Shown one piece after another: positions 41,630-49,994 of a stretch of 64,000 bases of DNA (within the stretch, counting starts at the first letter, position 1; every line of letters begins with the position of its first letter). The translations under genes were made by a program, and so were the position numbers. Source of the stretch: Actinoplanes campanulatus (lineage in GTDB: Bacteria > Actinomycetota > Actinomycetes > Mycobacteriales > Micromonosporaceae); the NCBI RefSeq assembly GCF_014647795.1, contig NZ_BMPW01000001.1, positions 806,001 through 870,000 on the forward strand. The letters are read 5' to 3'. The notes below the pieces were generated by a model, which was not told the DNA's origin, did not search any database, and saw only the letters and a list, made by a program, of their open reading frames with translations.

Positions 41630-42727
41630 TCAAAGGACGCGGTGGACCCAGCCGAAGGGGTCTTCGGCGAGGCCGCGCTGGATCTCCACGAGCTGCTTGC
41701 GGATGCCCATGGTGACCTCGCCGGGGCCGCCGTCGGCGACGGTGAAGTCGCCGTCCTCGCCGCGGATCGTGCCGATCGGGGTGATCACCGCGGCGGTGCC
41801 GCAGGCGAAGGCCTCGCGAACCCGGCCGGAGGCGGCGCCCTCACGCCACTCGTCGAGGCTGATCGGGCGTTCCTCGACGCGGCGGCCGGCCCGCTGGGCC
41901 AGCTTGATCACCGAGTCGCGGGTGATGCCGGAGAGGATGGTGCCGGTCAGCGGCGGGGTGACCAGGGAGCCGTCGTCGAGGACCAGGAAGACGTTCATGC
42001 CGCCCAGCTCGTCGATGTACTTCCGCTGCACCGCGTCGAGGTAGACGACCTGCTCGCAGCCGTGTTCGGCGGCTTCGGCCTGCGCCGAGAGGCCGGCCGC
42101 GTAGTTGCCGCCGCACTTGGCCGCGCCGGTGCCTCCGGGGGCGGCCCGGGTGAAGTCGGGCGACACCCAGATCGTCACCGGTTTGACGCCGCCGGAGAAG
42201 TACGGTCCGACCGGGGAGGCGATGACCAGGTAGAGGTACTCGGTGGCGGGGCGGACACCGAGGAAGACCTCGCTCGCGAAGGCGAACGGGCGCAGGTAGA
42301 GGCTGCCCTCCGGGTCCTGGGGGATCCAGCTGCGGTCGATGCGGATGATCTCGTGCAGCGACTGGAGGAACGTCTCGACCGGCAGGGCCGGCATGGCCAT
42401 CCGCTGGGCGGACAGGTTGAACCGGTTGGCGTTGGCGTCCGGGCGGAACATCGCGACACCGCCGTCGGGCAGCGTGTACGCCTTCAGACCCTCGAAGATC
42501 TCCTGGGCGTAGTGCAGCACGGCGCTGGCCGGGTCCATCGGGATCGGCGCGCGGGCCTCGACGCGGGGTTCGTACCACCCTTTGCCGTCGGCGTAGCGCA
42601 CGGTGACCATGTGGTCGGTGAAGATGCGGCCGAAGCCGGGGTTCGACAGCAGGGCGACGCGGTCGGCGTCGCTCACGGGTGCCGGATTCGGACGGATTTC
42701 GAAATTGAGGTTGTCATCACCATTCAT
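41630..42727 (-). CDS. ilvE: Branched-chain amino acid aminotransferase
   Basis: 365 aa from ATG 42727. Fold-type IV PLP enzyme that makes Leu, Ile and Val from their 2-keto acids. Visible: GKGWYEPRVEAR, YAQEIFEGLKAYTLPDG (substrate loop), MFRPDANANRFNLSAQRMAMP, FLGVRPATEYLYLVIASPVGPYF, and KCGGNYAAGLSAQAEA, the PLP-Lys; ELGGMNVFLVLDDGSLVTPPLTGTILSGITRDSVIKLA near the end. Last step of the pathway. Convergent arrangement absent; leuB lies upstream on the same strand. Confidence 0.96.
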   Translation of the reverse strand: MNGDDNLNFEIRPNPAPVSDADRVALLSNPGFGRIFTDHMVTVRYADGKGWYEPRVEARAPIPMDPASAVLHYAQEIFEGLKAYTLPDGGVAMFRPDANANRFNLSAQRMAMPALPVETFLQSLHEIIRIDRSWIPQDPEGSLYLRPFAFASEVFLGVRPATEYLYLVIASPVGPYFSGGVKPVTIWVSPDFTRAAPGGTGAAKCGGNYAAGLSAQAEAAEHGCEQVVYLDAVQRKYIDELGGMNVFLVLDDGSLVTPPLTGTILSGITRDSVIKLAQRAGRRVEERPISLDEWREGAASGRVREAFACGTAAVITPIGTIRGEDGDFTVADGGPGEVTMGIRKQLVEIQRGLAEDPFGWVHRVL

Positions 42728-42802
42728 GGCGAATTGACCTGCTTTCCACAGAAGAATACAAGCATGCGGGGGCACCCGTAGTGCCCCATGAATTTACCCC
42801 GA

Positions 42803-42823
42803 ACGGCCGTTAACACAACGGCC
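42803..42823 (-). terminator. Hairpin after leuB
   Basis: CGGCCGTT-AACAC-AACGGCCG, an 8-bp perfect stem in the 123-bp leuB-ilvE interval. A second small hairpin, GGGGCA/TGCCCC (42770-42786), lies closer to ilvE. Confidence 0.5.
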
Positions 42824-42850
42824 GCGGGTGACGTGACGGGTGAAGCCCGC

Positions 42851-43882
42851 TCAGAGGGCGGAGGCGACCCGGTCGCCGACCTCGGCGGTACGCAGTGGCG
42901 CGCCCGGAGCACGGGACGCGACCTCGGCCGCGACCGCCTCGGTTACTCGCCGGGCCTCGTCGAGCTTGCCCAGGTGCTCCAGCAGCAGGGCGGCGGACAG
43001 GATGGCGGCCGCCGGGTCGGCGATGCCCTTGCCTGCGATGTCCGGAGCGGAGCCGTGCACGGGCTCGAACGTCGACGGGTACTTCCGCTCCGGGTTGACG
43101 GAGCCGCTGGCCGCCATGCCGATGCCGCCGGTCACGGCAGCGGCGATGTCGGTGAGGATGTCACCGAAGAGGTTGTCGGTCACCACCACGTCGAACCGCT
43201 GCGGGTTGCTCACCATGAACATGCTGGCGGCGTCGATGTGCTGGTACTCCGTGGTGACCTCGGGGAACTCCGCGGCCACGGCGGCGAAGGCCCGGGACCA
43301 CAGGTTGCCGGCGTGGGCCAGCACGTTGGTCTTGTGCACCAGGGTGACGTGGCGGCGGTCGCGGCGCTGGGCGCGGGCGAACGCGTCGCGGATGACCCGC
43401 TCGACGCCGTGCCGCGTGTTCAGGCTCTCCTCGGTGGCGATCTCGGCGGGGGTGTTCTTGTGCAGAACGCCGCCGGCGCCGACGTAGAGGCCCTCGGTGC
43501 CCTCCCGGACCACGACCATGTCGATCTCGCCGGCCTTGACGCCGGAGAGCGGGCTGGTAGTGCCCGGCCACAGCTTGCTGGGGCGAAGGTTCACATACTG
43601 ATCGAAGTCGAAGCGGAGCCTCAGCAGCAGGCCGCGCTCCAGGATGCCCGGCGGGACGCTCGGGTCGCCGATGGCGCCCAGCAGGATGGCGTCGTGGCCG
43701 GCCAGCTCGTCCTGAACCGGCTGTGGCAGGACCTCGCCGGTGCGGTGGTAGAGGCGGGCGCCGAGGTCGTACTCGTTGTAGTCGACCCCGGGAAGAACGG
43801 CATCGATGACCTTGCGGGCCTGCGCGGTCACCTCAGTGCCGATGCCGTCGCCGCCGACAACCGCGATCCGCGCCACGCTCAC
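42851..43882 (-). CDS. leuB: 3-isopropylmalate dehydrogenase
   Basis: 343 aa from GTG 43882 (GGGAG 5 bp upstream); an ATG 6 codons earlier is possible. Oxidative decarboxylation of 3-isopropylmalate with NAD. Motifs: [100 protein letters not shown] (Mg site and NAD loop), [15 protein letters not shown]. Upstream region has a hairpin that could act as an attenuator. Confidence 0.96.
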   Translation of the reverse strand: MSVARIAVVGGDGIGTEVTAQARKVIDAVLPGVDYNEYDLGARLYHRTGEVLPQPVQDELAGHDAILLGAIGDPSVPPGILERGLLLRLRFDFDQYVNLRPSKLWPGTTSPLSGVKAGEIDMVVVREGTEGLYVGAGGVLHKNTPAEIATEESLNTRHGVERVIRDAFARAQRRDRRHVTLVHKTNVLAHAGNLWSRAFAAVAAEFPEVTTEYQHIDAASMFMVSNPQRFDVVVTDNLFGDILTDIAAAVTGGIGMAASGSVNPERKYPSTFEPVHGSAPDIAGKGIADPAAAILSAALLLEHLGKLDEARRVTEAVAAEVASRAPGAPLRTAEVGDRVASAL

Positions 43883-44210
43883 GTCAACTCCCCCAACCAT
43901 TCCGGTAAACCCCGGCCAGGCTACCCGCCGGTCCCGATCATCGGAACGCAAGTCCCACGAAGTGAACTCCCGGGAAATGCGAACAGCCCCCGGGACCGCG
44001 GCAAACGGTCACGGAGGCTGCTGCGACGAGAAATCCCGCCGGGATGCGCACCACTCGCCCGGAGACGGACACCATCACCCGAAGATAGGCCCGTTCGAGA
44101 CGTGCGGCTAGGACAACGCTAGCGAGTCGGACTTATGGCGCGCAAGGCACACGCCCCGTGTGTCGCCCGCCGACCCGGTTCGGGTCGTGTCGGCGGGCGA
44201 CCGGAGGACG
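43883..44210. other. leuB 5' region with long imperfect hairpin
   Basis: No gene called. On the minus strand CAGCCTCCGTGACCG and CGGTCCCGGGGGCTG (43983-43997/44005-44019 region) pair over 13 of 15 positions, about 100 bp before leuB. An open frame with Val/Ile-rich start (MVSVSGRVVRIPAGFLVAAA) precedes the hairpin but continues through it, so a leader peptide is not convincing. Transcription start unresolved. Confidence 0.35.
44162..44201 (-). terminator. Terminator of the candidate immunity gene
   Basis: Perfect 13-bp stem GTCGCCCGCCGAC / GTCGGCGGGCGAC, 14-nt loop, 10 bp beyond the stop at 44211. Confidence 0.75.
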
Positions 44211-44540
44211 TCAGCCGGACTCCCCCTCCTTGAGAAAACCCGCATAGACGACCGCCAACAGTGCCGCGTACGCGCGAATCTCCCGCGCGGCCTCCAGGTC
44301 GCTCCCTTCGTACTCCGCGCACATGGCGTCGGCCCGGGAGACGATGTCACCCAGTTCGGCAAGGACATCCGCACCCGACGGACGGAACCGGCCGGTCCTC
44401 AGGAAGGCTTTCACCACCGAGGCCTGTTCGTCAGCCGCGCCGAGATCAGCGCGAAGCGACTTCAGCTCCGGCGTCGAGCCGAGTGAGGGATAGGGAGCCC
44501 GGCACCAGAGGGTGAAAGCGTCCATGAAGCTCAGTTCCAT
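44211..44540 (-). CDS. Small acidic protein, candidate immunity protein
   Basis: 109 aa, all helical in appearance (DAFTLWCRAPYPSLGSTPEL, LRADLGAADEQASVVKAFL, DIVSRADAMCAEYEGSDLEAAREIRAYAALLAVVYAGF), no signal peptide, net acidic. It starts 15 bp after the toxin-like gene on the same strand, and the pair ends with a terminator. In polymorphic toxin loci the gene directly downstream of the toxin module encodes its cytoplasmic inhibitor, so this role is proposed. No family motif was recognised. Confidence 0.6.
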   Translation of the reverse strand: MELSFMDAFTLWCRAPYPSLGSTPELKSLRADLGAADEQASVVKAFLRTGRFRPSGADVLAELGDIVSRADAMCAEYEGSDLEAAREIRAYAALLAVVYAGFLKEGESG

Positions 44541-44554
44541 GTCGTCAAGATCCT

Positions 44555-47500
44555 TCAGCCGCCGGCCACCGGGTGGTAGGTGATGACTTTGCCATCCAGC
44601 GTGGTGATCAGCAGCTCGCCGGTGGTCAGATTCTTGTACTTGCGGCCCTTCAATTTGTCGTCAGCGAATCCGACATCGATCAGGTCCACATTCCAGCCGA
44701 CCGTCCCACGGGGCTGCCGCAGACGCTGGACCAGCGACGTGGCCGAGTCGAGATACTGCTGCTGCGTCATGCCGATGGTGGCTCCCCACCGCTTGTAGTG
44801 ATCCAGGAAGTTCTTCTCGGGGGAAGGCCAGGTGGCGCTGTGGAAGGCGTTGTTGACGTCGTCGAGCGCGATCTTCAGGCAGGGTAGCCCGCCGTCCGAA
44901 CTCGCCGCCGCCGCGACGGTGAACGCCGCCGGTGCAGCGGTGAACCCCGCCGGTGTGACCCGCTTGGACTTGCCGGTCAGGCACTTCTGCAGCGCCTTTG
45001 CGAGGTCCCTCAGCTCGTCGCGCTTCTTGCGGGCGTCCCGGATCTTCTCGACCCACTTCTCGTACTTCTTGTAGAGGTCGTAAACGTTCTTGATCTTGCG
45101 CCACTTGCTCCACGGGATGAGGTCGATGACCGTCCAGAAGCACGCTTCGAAGTTGGGGTTGCGGGCGCACTCCTCCAGGTCCTCCGGAACGATCAGACCC
45201 TTCAGGAAGCCGAGTCCCTCCTGCTGGAGGAAATCCATCAGATCCTGCCCCGACAGCGCCATCGCCTGCCGGTACAGCTCCTGCTGCTCAGCGGTCAACT
45301 GCTCGAGGATCTCGCTCTGCTCGTCGGTGCTCGGATCGGGCTCGGCAAGCGCCGCCTCGAGCCGCTCACGGTCCGCTGCCTCAGCCCGTTCGTAGGCCTT
45401 CTGCGCCTCCACGGCATGCTCCAGCGCCTTGCTGGCCGCGATGGCGGCACTGTCCGCGTACCTCTGCGCGGTCTCCGCCGCGGTCTTGGCATCCGCCGCG
45501 TCCTGCTCGGCAGCCGTGGCGGCATTACGGGCAGCCGCCGCATCGTCCTCGGCCCTGGTGGCCGCGGCGCCGGCGGCATCGGCGTCCGCCTGAGCGGCCT
45601 GGGCACTACGGCCGGCGATCGCCGCGTCCTGGGCGGCTTCGTTGGCGGCCTGCCGGGCGGCCACGGCATCCGCGCGAGCCTGGGCGTCCGCGCGGGCGGC
45701 ACTCGCCGCGGCCGCACGAGCCGCGGCCCCCTCGGCCGCTGCCTGTGCGGCCGCCTTCTTCGCCTCGGCTGCCGAAGCCGCCGCAGCAGCAGCCGACCGC
45801 GAAGCCTGGGCCGCCGCATTGAATGCCGGCTTGACCTGGTCGTTGGCGAGATTCGCGGCGGCTTCGGCCTTCTCCGCCGCGGTGATCGCCTCGGCCGCGC
45901 GCGCCTGTGCCGCGGCAGCCTGTTCCTCCCCGATCGATAGGGCCTGCTCAGCGACGAGCTGAGTGAAGTCGGCGTCGATGTCGGTGCCGGTGAACGGCTG
46001 GACCATGGCGATCGCGGTGTCCGTGGGAGCCGCGATACCGGCGGCCGAGTCGCGAGCGGCACTGGCCGCCCGCACGGCGATCTCGGCCTGTGCCGCGGCG
46101 GCGACCGCCTCGCTGGTGGCCGCGGCCGCCTCGTCCTTGGTGCGGTTGGCCGACCACAGCGCGCGTACCGCCTCCTCGGCGGCCTGCCCGGCGAGACGGA
46201 CCGCAGACGTGGCGGCCTCCGCGGCCTTGATCTGCTGCGCCGTGGCCTCCGCGGCTCGCGAGTCCGCTCGTACCCGTGCCGCGTGCGTGGCCTTGGCACT
46301 CGCCTCCGCTTTGTCCGCCGCCGCATCCGCGGCCCTCGCGGCCGCCCGGGCGTTCTCGGCGGCTGCCCAGGCCCGTCGCGCCGCAGCGGCTGCCGCGTTC
46401 GCCGCAGAGCGGGCGTTGGCGGCCGCACCTGTCGCCGTGTTCGCGTGTCCGCGAGCCGATCGGGCGGCGCCGTCGGCGACGAGATATTCACGCTGGGCAT
46501 CGTCGGCTGCGGCCTGTGCTTCGTCCCGGCCGTCCTCACTGTCCGCCCTCGCGGCCTGCGACCGCAGGGCCTGCGCCTTGGCCTCGGCGGTCTGCCGATT
46601 GCGCTCCGCGGCCAACGCCGCGTCCCGGGCCTGGCCCGCCTCGCGTTCCTTCTGCCACGCACGGCCTTCGGCGGCTTCCGCCGCGTCGTTGGCATCGTAA
46701 GCACGGTTGGCGGCGCCGTCGGCGACGGCGGCCTGCGCTTCCGCGTTCGCCCGCGCGGTACGTGCCGCGGCCGCCTGTCGTTCGGCTTCGGCACGGTGAG
46801 CCGCCGCGTTGGCCGCCTCCTGCTGGGCGATCTGGCGCTGGCGTTTGGCCTCGGCGGCCTGGGCCTCGGCTTCCTGCCGGTGCCGGCGGGTCTTCTCCGC
46901 CTCCGCCCACGCCTTCGCCTCGGCGGCCTCGGCCTGCTCACGGGCCTTCTTCGCGCGCGTCGCGGCGGTCTTGGCCGCGGTCGCCTGCTTCGCCGCCTCA
47001 GCCGCCAGCTTCGCCGCCGACTTCGCGTGCTCCTCAGCGTGCTCACGCCACTTGACCGCCTGGGCCGCATGTGCCTCGGCCTGCGCCTGGGCGCCCTGCG
47101 CGTTGTTCGTGGCGATCGTCGCGTCGGAAGCGTGCACCGCCGTCTGGGTCGCCCCGACCGCGGCGGTCGCCGCCTCGCTCATGCCCTGCGCGATCTGCGA
47201 CCACTCGGCCCCGTGCTCCAGGCCGGTGTCGATCAGATCGTCTGCGGCCGCGGTGGCGGTCTGCGCCGCGATCCCCGCCTCCCGTGCGGCGGCCTGCGCG
47301 TAGCCCAGCTGCCGTTTCACCTCGGTGTTGGCAGCGGAAAGCTCAGCGGCCTTCGACGCCGCTGTGCCGGTTCCGGCCAGCACCCGCGCCGAATGCCGCG
47401 CACCGTTCGCCGCCGCCGCCATCGCGTTCGACGCCTGCTGCAACGCCCGTACACCCTCGCCGTGCGCGACCAGGAGCCGCCGGCGGGCTTCCGAGGCCCG

Positions 47501-48298
47501 CGCCGACTTCTGCGCCAGCTCGGTCAGCTCCTCGGCCGCCTCGTTCCGGGCTTCGAGGTCCTTCAGGTACTGCTCACGCTCGGCCGCGTCGGCTCGCGCC
47601 GCGGTCAGATAGCCACCGTTGAGGAACGCGTTGATCGCCGCGTCGTCATCGGCGAACGCCGCATCCGCAGCCCGCTTCACATTCGACTCGGCCGGAGCCA
47701 TCGCGGCGATCAGCCGCACCCGCTCACGCAACACCGCCGCCCGCTCGGCAGCGTCAGCGGTCACCTTGGCATCACGATCACGGGCGATCTGAGCCCCGTA
47801 GGCGAGGAACGCCGCCCGGTCGCTGTCGCTACCGGCCAGAACCCGCTCGACCTCGGCATTGAAGTACGGGCCACCCGTACCCCTCAAAGCCTTGATCTTG
47901 GCCAGGTTGTCGGCGGCCTCCTGCTTCTTCCGCGCCGCTACCTGCTTGTCCAGGGCCGGTTTGTCGGTGATGGCGAACTTCTGGATCGTCGCCGGATCAC
48001 CGGTCGCCAACGCGGCCAGAGCAGCGTCACGGACCTCCGGCTCCGGCGTGAATTCGGCGACGTCGGCGACGGCCTTACGCCACCGCTCCGCCATCGTGTC
48101 GACACCGGTCGTGCCGTTCCACGACTCGGTCACCAGCTCCGGGATGTTGATCTCCGGGCGGGGTTCCTCGGTCGCGGTGGGTGTCGGGGTGGGGGTGGGG
48201 TCGGCGGCGAAGGCCGGAGGGGCGTGGAGTCCCGCGCCGACGACGGTGGCCGCCAGCAGCGAGATCAGGGCGGCACGTAGCCGCGTTTGGAGTTTCAC
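44555..48298 (-). CDS. Large secreted ALF-repeat polymorphic-toxin-like protein
   Basis: 1247 aa. Signal peptide (1-31, LISLLAATVVGAGLHAPPAFA), then a PT-rich linker. Residues about 90-240 carry repeats with the ALF pattern (AALATGDPATIQKFAIT, AAFADDDAAINAFLNGGY, LAGSDSDRAAFLAYG). About 250-1000 is a very long Ala-rich coiled coil (AEKAxxxAAEAxxAA heptads). A hydrophobic pretoxin-like segment follows (about 1037-1105, FWTVIDLIPWSKW to ALQKCL) and a distinct C-terminal module (about 1150-1247, FLDHYKRWGATIGMTQQQYL to GELLITTLDGKVITYHPV) that resembles a small BECR-type RNase module. Downstream ORF fits an immunity gene. Toxin function is inferred from architecture. Confidence 0.75.
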   Translation of the reverse strand: MKLQTRLRAALISLLAATVVGAGLHAPPAFAADPTPTPTPTATEEPRPEINIPELVTESWNGTTGVDTMAERWRKAVADVAEFTPEPEVRDAALAALATGDPATIQKFAITDKPALDKQVAARKKQEAADNLAKIKALRGTGGPYFNAEVERVLAGSDSDRAAFLAYGAQIARDRDAKVTADAAERAAVLRERVRLIAAMAPAESNVKRAADAAFADDDAAINAFLNGGYLTAARADAAEREQYLKDLEARNEAAEELTELAQKSARASEARRRLLVAHGEGVRALQQASNAMAAAANGARHSARVLAGTGTAASKAAELSAANTEVKRQLGYAQAAAREAGIAAQTATAAADDLIDTGLEHGAEWSQIAQGMSEAATAAVGATQTAVHASDATIATNNAQGAQAQAEAHAAQAVKWREHAEEHAKSAAKLAAEAAKQATAAKTAATRAKKAREQAEAAEAKAWAEAEKTRRHRQEAEAQAAEAKRQRQIAQQEAANAAAHRAEAERQAAAARTARANAEAQAAVADGAANRAYDANDAAEAAEGRAWQKEREAGQARDAALAAERNRQTAEAKAQALRSQAARADSEDGRDEAQAAADDAQREYLVADGAARSARGHANTATGAAANARSAANAAAAAARRAWAAAENARAAARAADAAADKAEASAKATHAARVRADSRAAEATAQQIKAAEAATSAVRLAGQAAEEAVRALWSANRTKDEAAAATSEAVAAAAQAEIAVRAASAARDSAAGIAAPTDTAIAMVQPFTGTDIDADFTQLVAEQALSIGEEQAAAAQARAAEAITAAEKAEAAANLANDQVKPAFNAAAQASRSAAAAAASAAEAKKAAAQAAAEGAAARAAAASAARADAQARADAVAARQAANEAAQDAAIAGRSAQAAQADADAAGAAATRAEDDAAAARNAATAAEQDAADAKTAAETAQRYADSAAIAASKALEHAVEAQKAYERAEAADRERLEAALAEPDPSTDEQSEILEQLTAEQQELYRQAMALSGQDLMDFLQQEGLGFLKGLIVPEDLEECARNPNFEACFWTVIDLIPWSKWRKIKNVYDLYKKYEKWVEKIRDARKKRDELRDLAKALQKCLTGKSKRVTPAGFTAAPAAFTVAAAASSDGGLPCLKIALDDVNNAFHSATWPSPEKNFLDHYKRWGATIGMTQQQYLDSATSLVQRLRQPRGTVGWNVDLIDVGFADDKLKGRKYKNLTTGELLITTLDGKVITYHPVAGG

Positions 48299-48387
48299 AA
48301 CACATCCGTTCCGCAGTGGGCCCGCATTTGGGCAGGCAAGGACGCTCCGAGGCTGGGCGACCTCGGAGCGCGGGAATCAGGGACCGA

Positions 48388-49464
48388 TCAGGCGGGGGTC
48401 TTGGACCAGGCGTGCTCGGCGGCGACCGCGGTCTGGTACAGATCTGCCCAGTAGGTGGCCTGGTCGCGGGCCGTCGTGCGCTCGGCCGACCATTGCCCGC
48501 CGATGTCGCCGGAGGCGTCCAGGATCGGTTTCCAGTTGGCGCTGTCGGCGGCGGCCGCCGCGGCGGCAACCTGGCGCCAGGCCTCGGCCTGGCCGAGGGC
48601 GATCCGCTCGGCGTCCTGCCACACCACCCGGGCCGGGCCGGCGTTCTGAGCGATGCCGCCCCAGGCGCGGGCGGCGGCGGCACGGGCCTGGACGAGGGCT
48701 TCGCCTGCGGCGGTGCGGGCCTTCTCCTCGGCGTTCCTCGCCTCGATGGTCAGGCGCGCGACCTCACGGCGCCAGGTCGCCTCCCGGACCGCGACCTCGC
48801 TGCGGTGGGCCCGCACGTCGAGACCGGCCGAGTACGCCCAGCCGTGGCTGAAGAACTCCACCAGATCACCGTCGGTGGCGCCGTCGCGCAGTGCCCACGC
48901 CGCGGCGAGCCGCACCTGCGCGCCGGGGTCGTTGTCACGCAGCAGCGCCACATAGGCCCGGTCCGTCGCGACCAGCGCGGCGGCCTGTTCGCCGTCCTGC
49001 TCCCGGACCCGGCGGTCACGTTCCTTGGCCGCGGCGTAGCCGGTGCCGGCGAACGTCTCCTGATCGGCGGGTGTGCCGGTCCACGCGTGCTGAGCCGCCG
49101 CACAGACCTCCGGCGAATACTCCGGGACACAGGTGTCCACGATGTACTTCACGAAGTCGCTATTGCGTTCCTGACCATCCGCCGCCAGTGACTCTGCGTA
49201 TTCCCATTCCGATTGGAAGAATCGCAGAATGCCCGCCGCGACATCCTCTTCGAGCAGGGCGGTCCATGCGGTGGAGCGCACGATTGCGCGCTCGTCGTAG
49301 TCGGCGAGCCAGAGCACGAACTCGTACTCTGCGTCATTGACCGTCGATTCTCCGGCAGCGGAAATCGTGGGCGGGCTCGCCAGCGCCGAGCCTGCGATTC
49401 CTGTCACACTGCCGAGAGTGAGCGTTGCCGCGGCAATAACCGCAGCCAGAACGCGCGCATGCAT
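48388..49464 (-). CDS. Secreted ALF-repeat-like protein (alanine-rich helical)
   Basis: 358 aa from ATG 49464 with GGGGGAG before it. Signal peptide about 1-31 (VLAAVIAAATLTLGSVTGIAGSALA). Repeats with the same ALF-like spacing as the large protein: VNDAEYEFVLWLADYDERAI, AAWALRDGATDGDLVEFFSHGW, and a C-terminal coiled coil of AEEKARTAAGEALVQARAAA type ending EHAWSKTPA. It lies 89 bp upstream of the toxin-like gene in the same direction, separated by no terminator seen, so they may share an operon. Function unknown. Confidence 0.7.
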   Translation of the reverse strand: MHARVLAAVIAAATLTLGSVTGIAGSALASPPTISAAGESTVNDAEYEFVLWLADYDERAIVRSTAWTALLEEDVAAGILRFFQSEWEYAESLAADGQERNSDFVKYIVDTCVPEYSPEVCAAAQHAWTGTPADQETFAGTGYAAAKERDRRVREQDGEQAAALVATDRAYVALLRDNDPGAQVRLAAAWALRDGATDGDLVEFFSHGWAYSAGLDVRAHRSEVAVREATWRREVARLTIEARNAEEKARTAAGEALVQARAAAARAWGGIAQNAGPARVVWQDAERIALGQAEAWRQVAAAAAAADSANWKPILDASGDIGGQWSAERTTARDQATYWADLYQTAVAAEHAWSKTPA

Positions 49465-49994
49465 GCAGGCTCCCCCGTGGAACTCGACAATGACCATCGC
49501 CGCTGGCAGGGCGCAGGATCGCCCGGCACGGAACGGCGCAGCGAAGGCGTGATCCATCCGGACCAATGGATTCACGCCGTGGGCATTGAACCACATGAAA
49601 GAGCGACCATTCACCCCTCGCTTCCGCATGGAGACGGGGAGCTACGATCCGCCTTGCGCACGCATCGATCACTTCGATAGCATCCGGCCGACCGCGACGC
49701 ATCCGGAATACGGGGACGCCGGCCACACCTGGTGTGGACGCATCGCGCAATGAATTACGGGGTTCCGCATGCACCGATCAATGGCTTCCGCCTGCGCTGT
49801 GTCAGTTTCGACCGACGACACCGCGGACACCGCACGCCGGTCCCGCTGACCACCGGGGACCCGCACCCTTCACCTCACCCAGAAATCCGACGACACGCCC
49901 GCGGTGTGTCGGTGATGCCTGCTGCCTCCGTGCAGCCGAAGCGGCTGTCCCCCTGCGCGGCTGCTCGCCTACCCCTGAACTCAGAAAGGCCGAC
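49465..49994. other. Divergent interval between two ALF-type secreted genes
   Basis: 530 bp, no convincing gene; codon bias is absent in all frames. It holds the promoters of the minus-strand pair and of the plus-strand secreted protein. No operator-like dyad stands out. Confidence 0.5.

Noticed and set aside
43983-44130. Leucine attenuator before leuB
   Set aside because: The open frame upstream runs through the hairpin and has no cluster of Leu codons; only the hairpin is reported.
45295-47070. 591-codon frame inside the toxin-like gene
   Set aside because: Arg/Pro-rich frame shadow of the Ala-rich coiled coil; no ribosome site.
46283-48280. 665-codon plus-strand open frame opposite the toxin-like gene
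   Set aside because: Gly/Leu/Arg-rich antisense of Ala-rich codons; no motif, no promoter.
44211-48298. Type VI or ESX effector
   Set aside because: A Sec signal peptide is present and no WxG, LXG, PAAR or Rhs motif; no secretion genes lie nearby.
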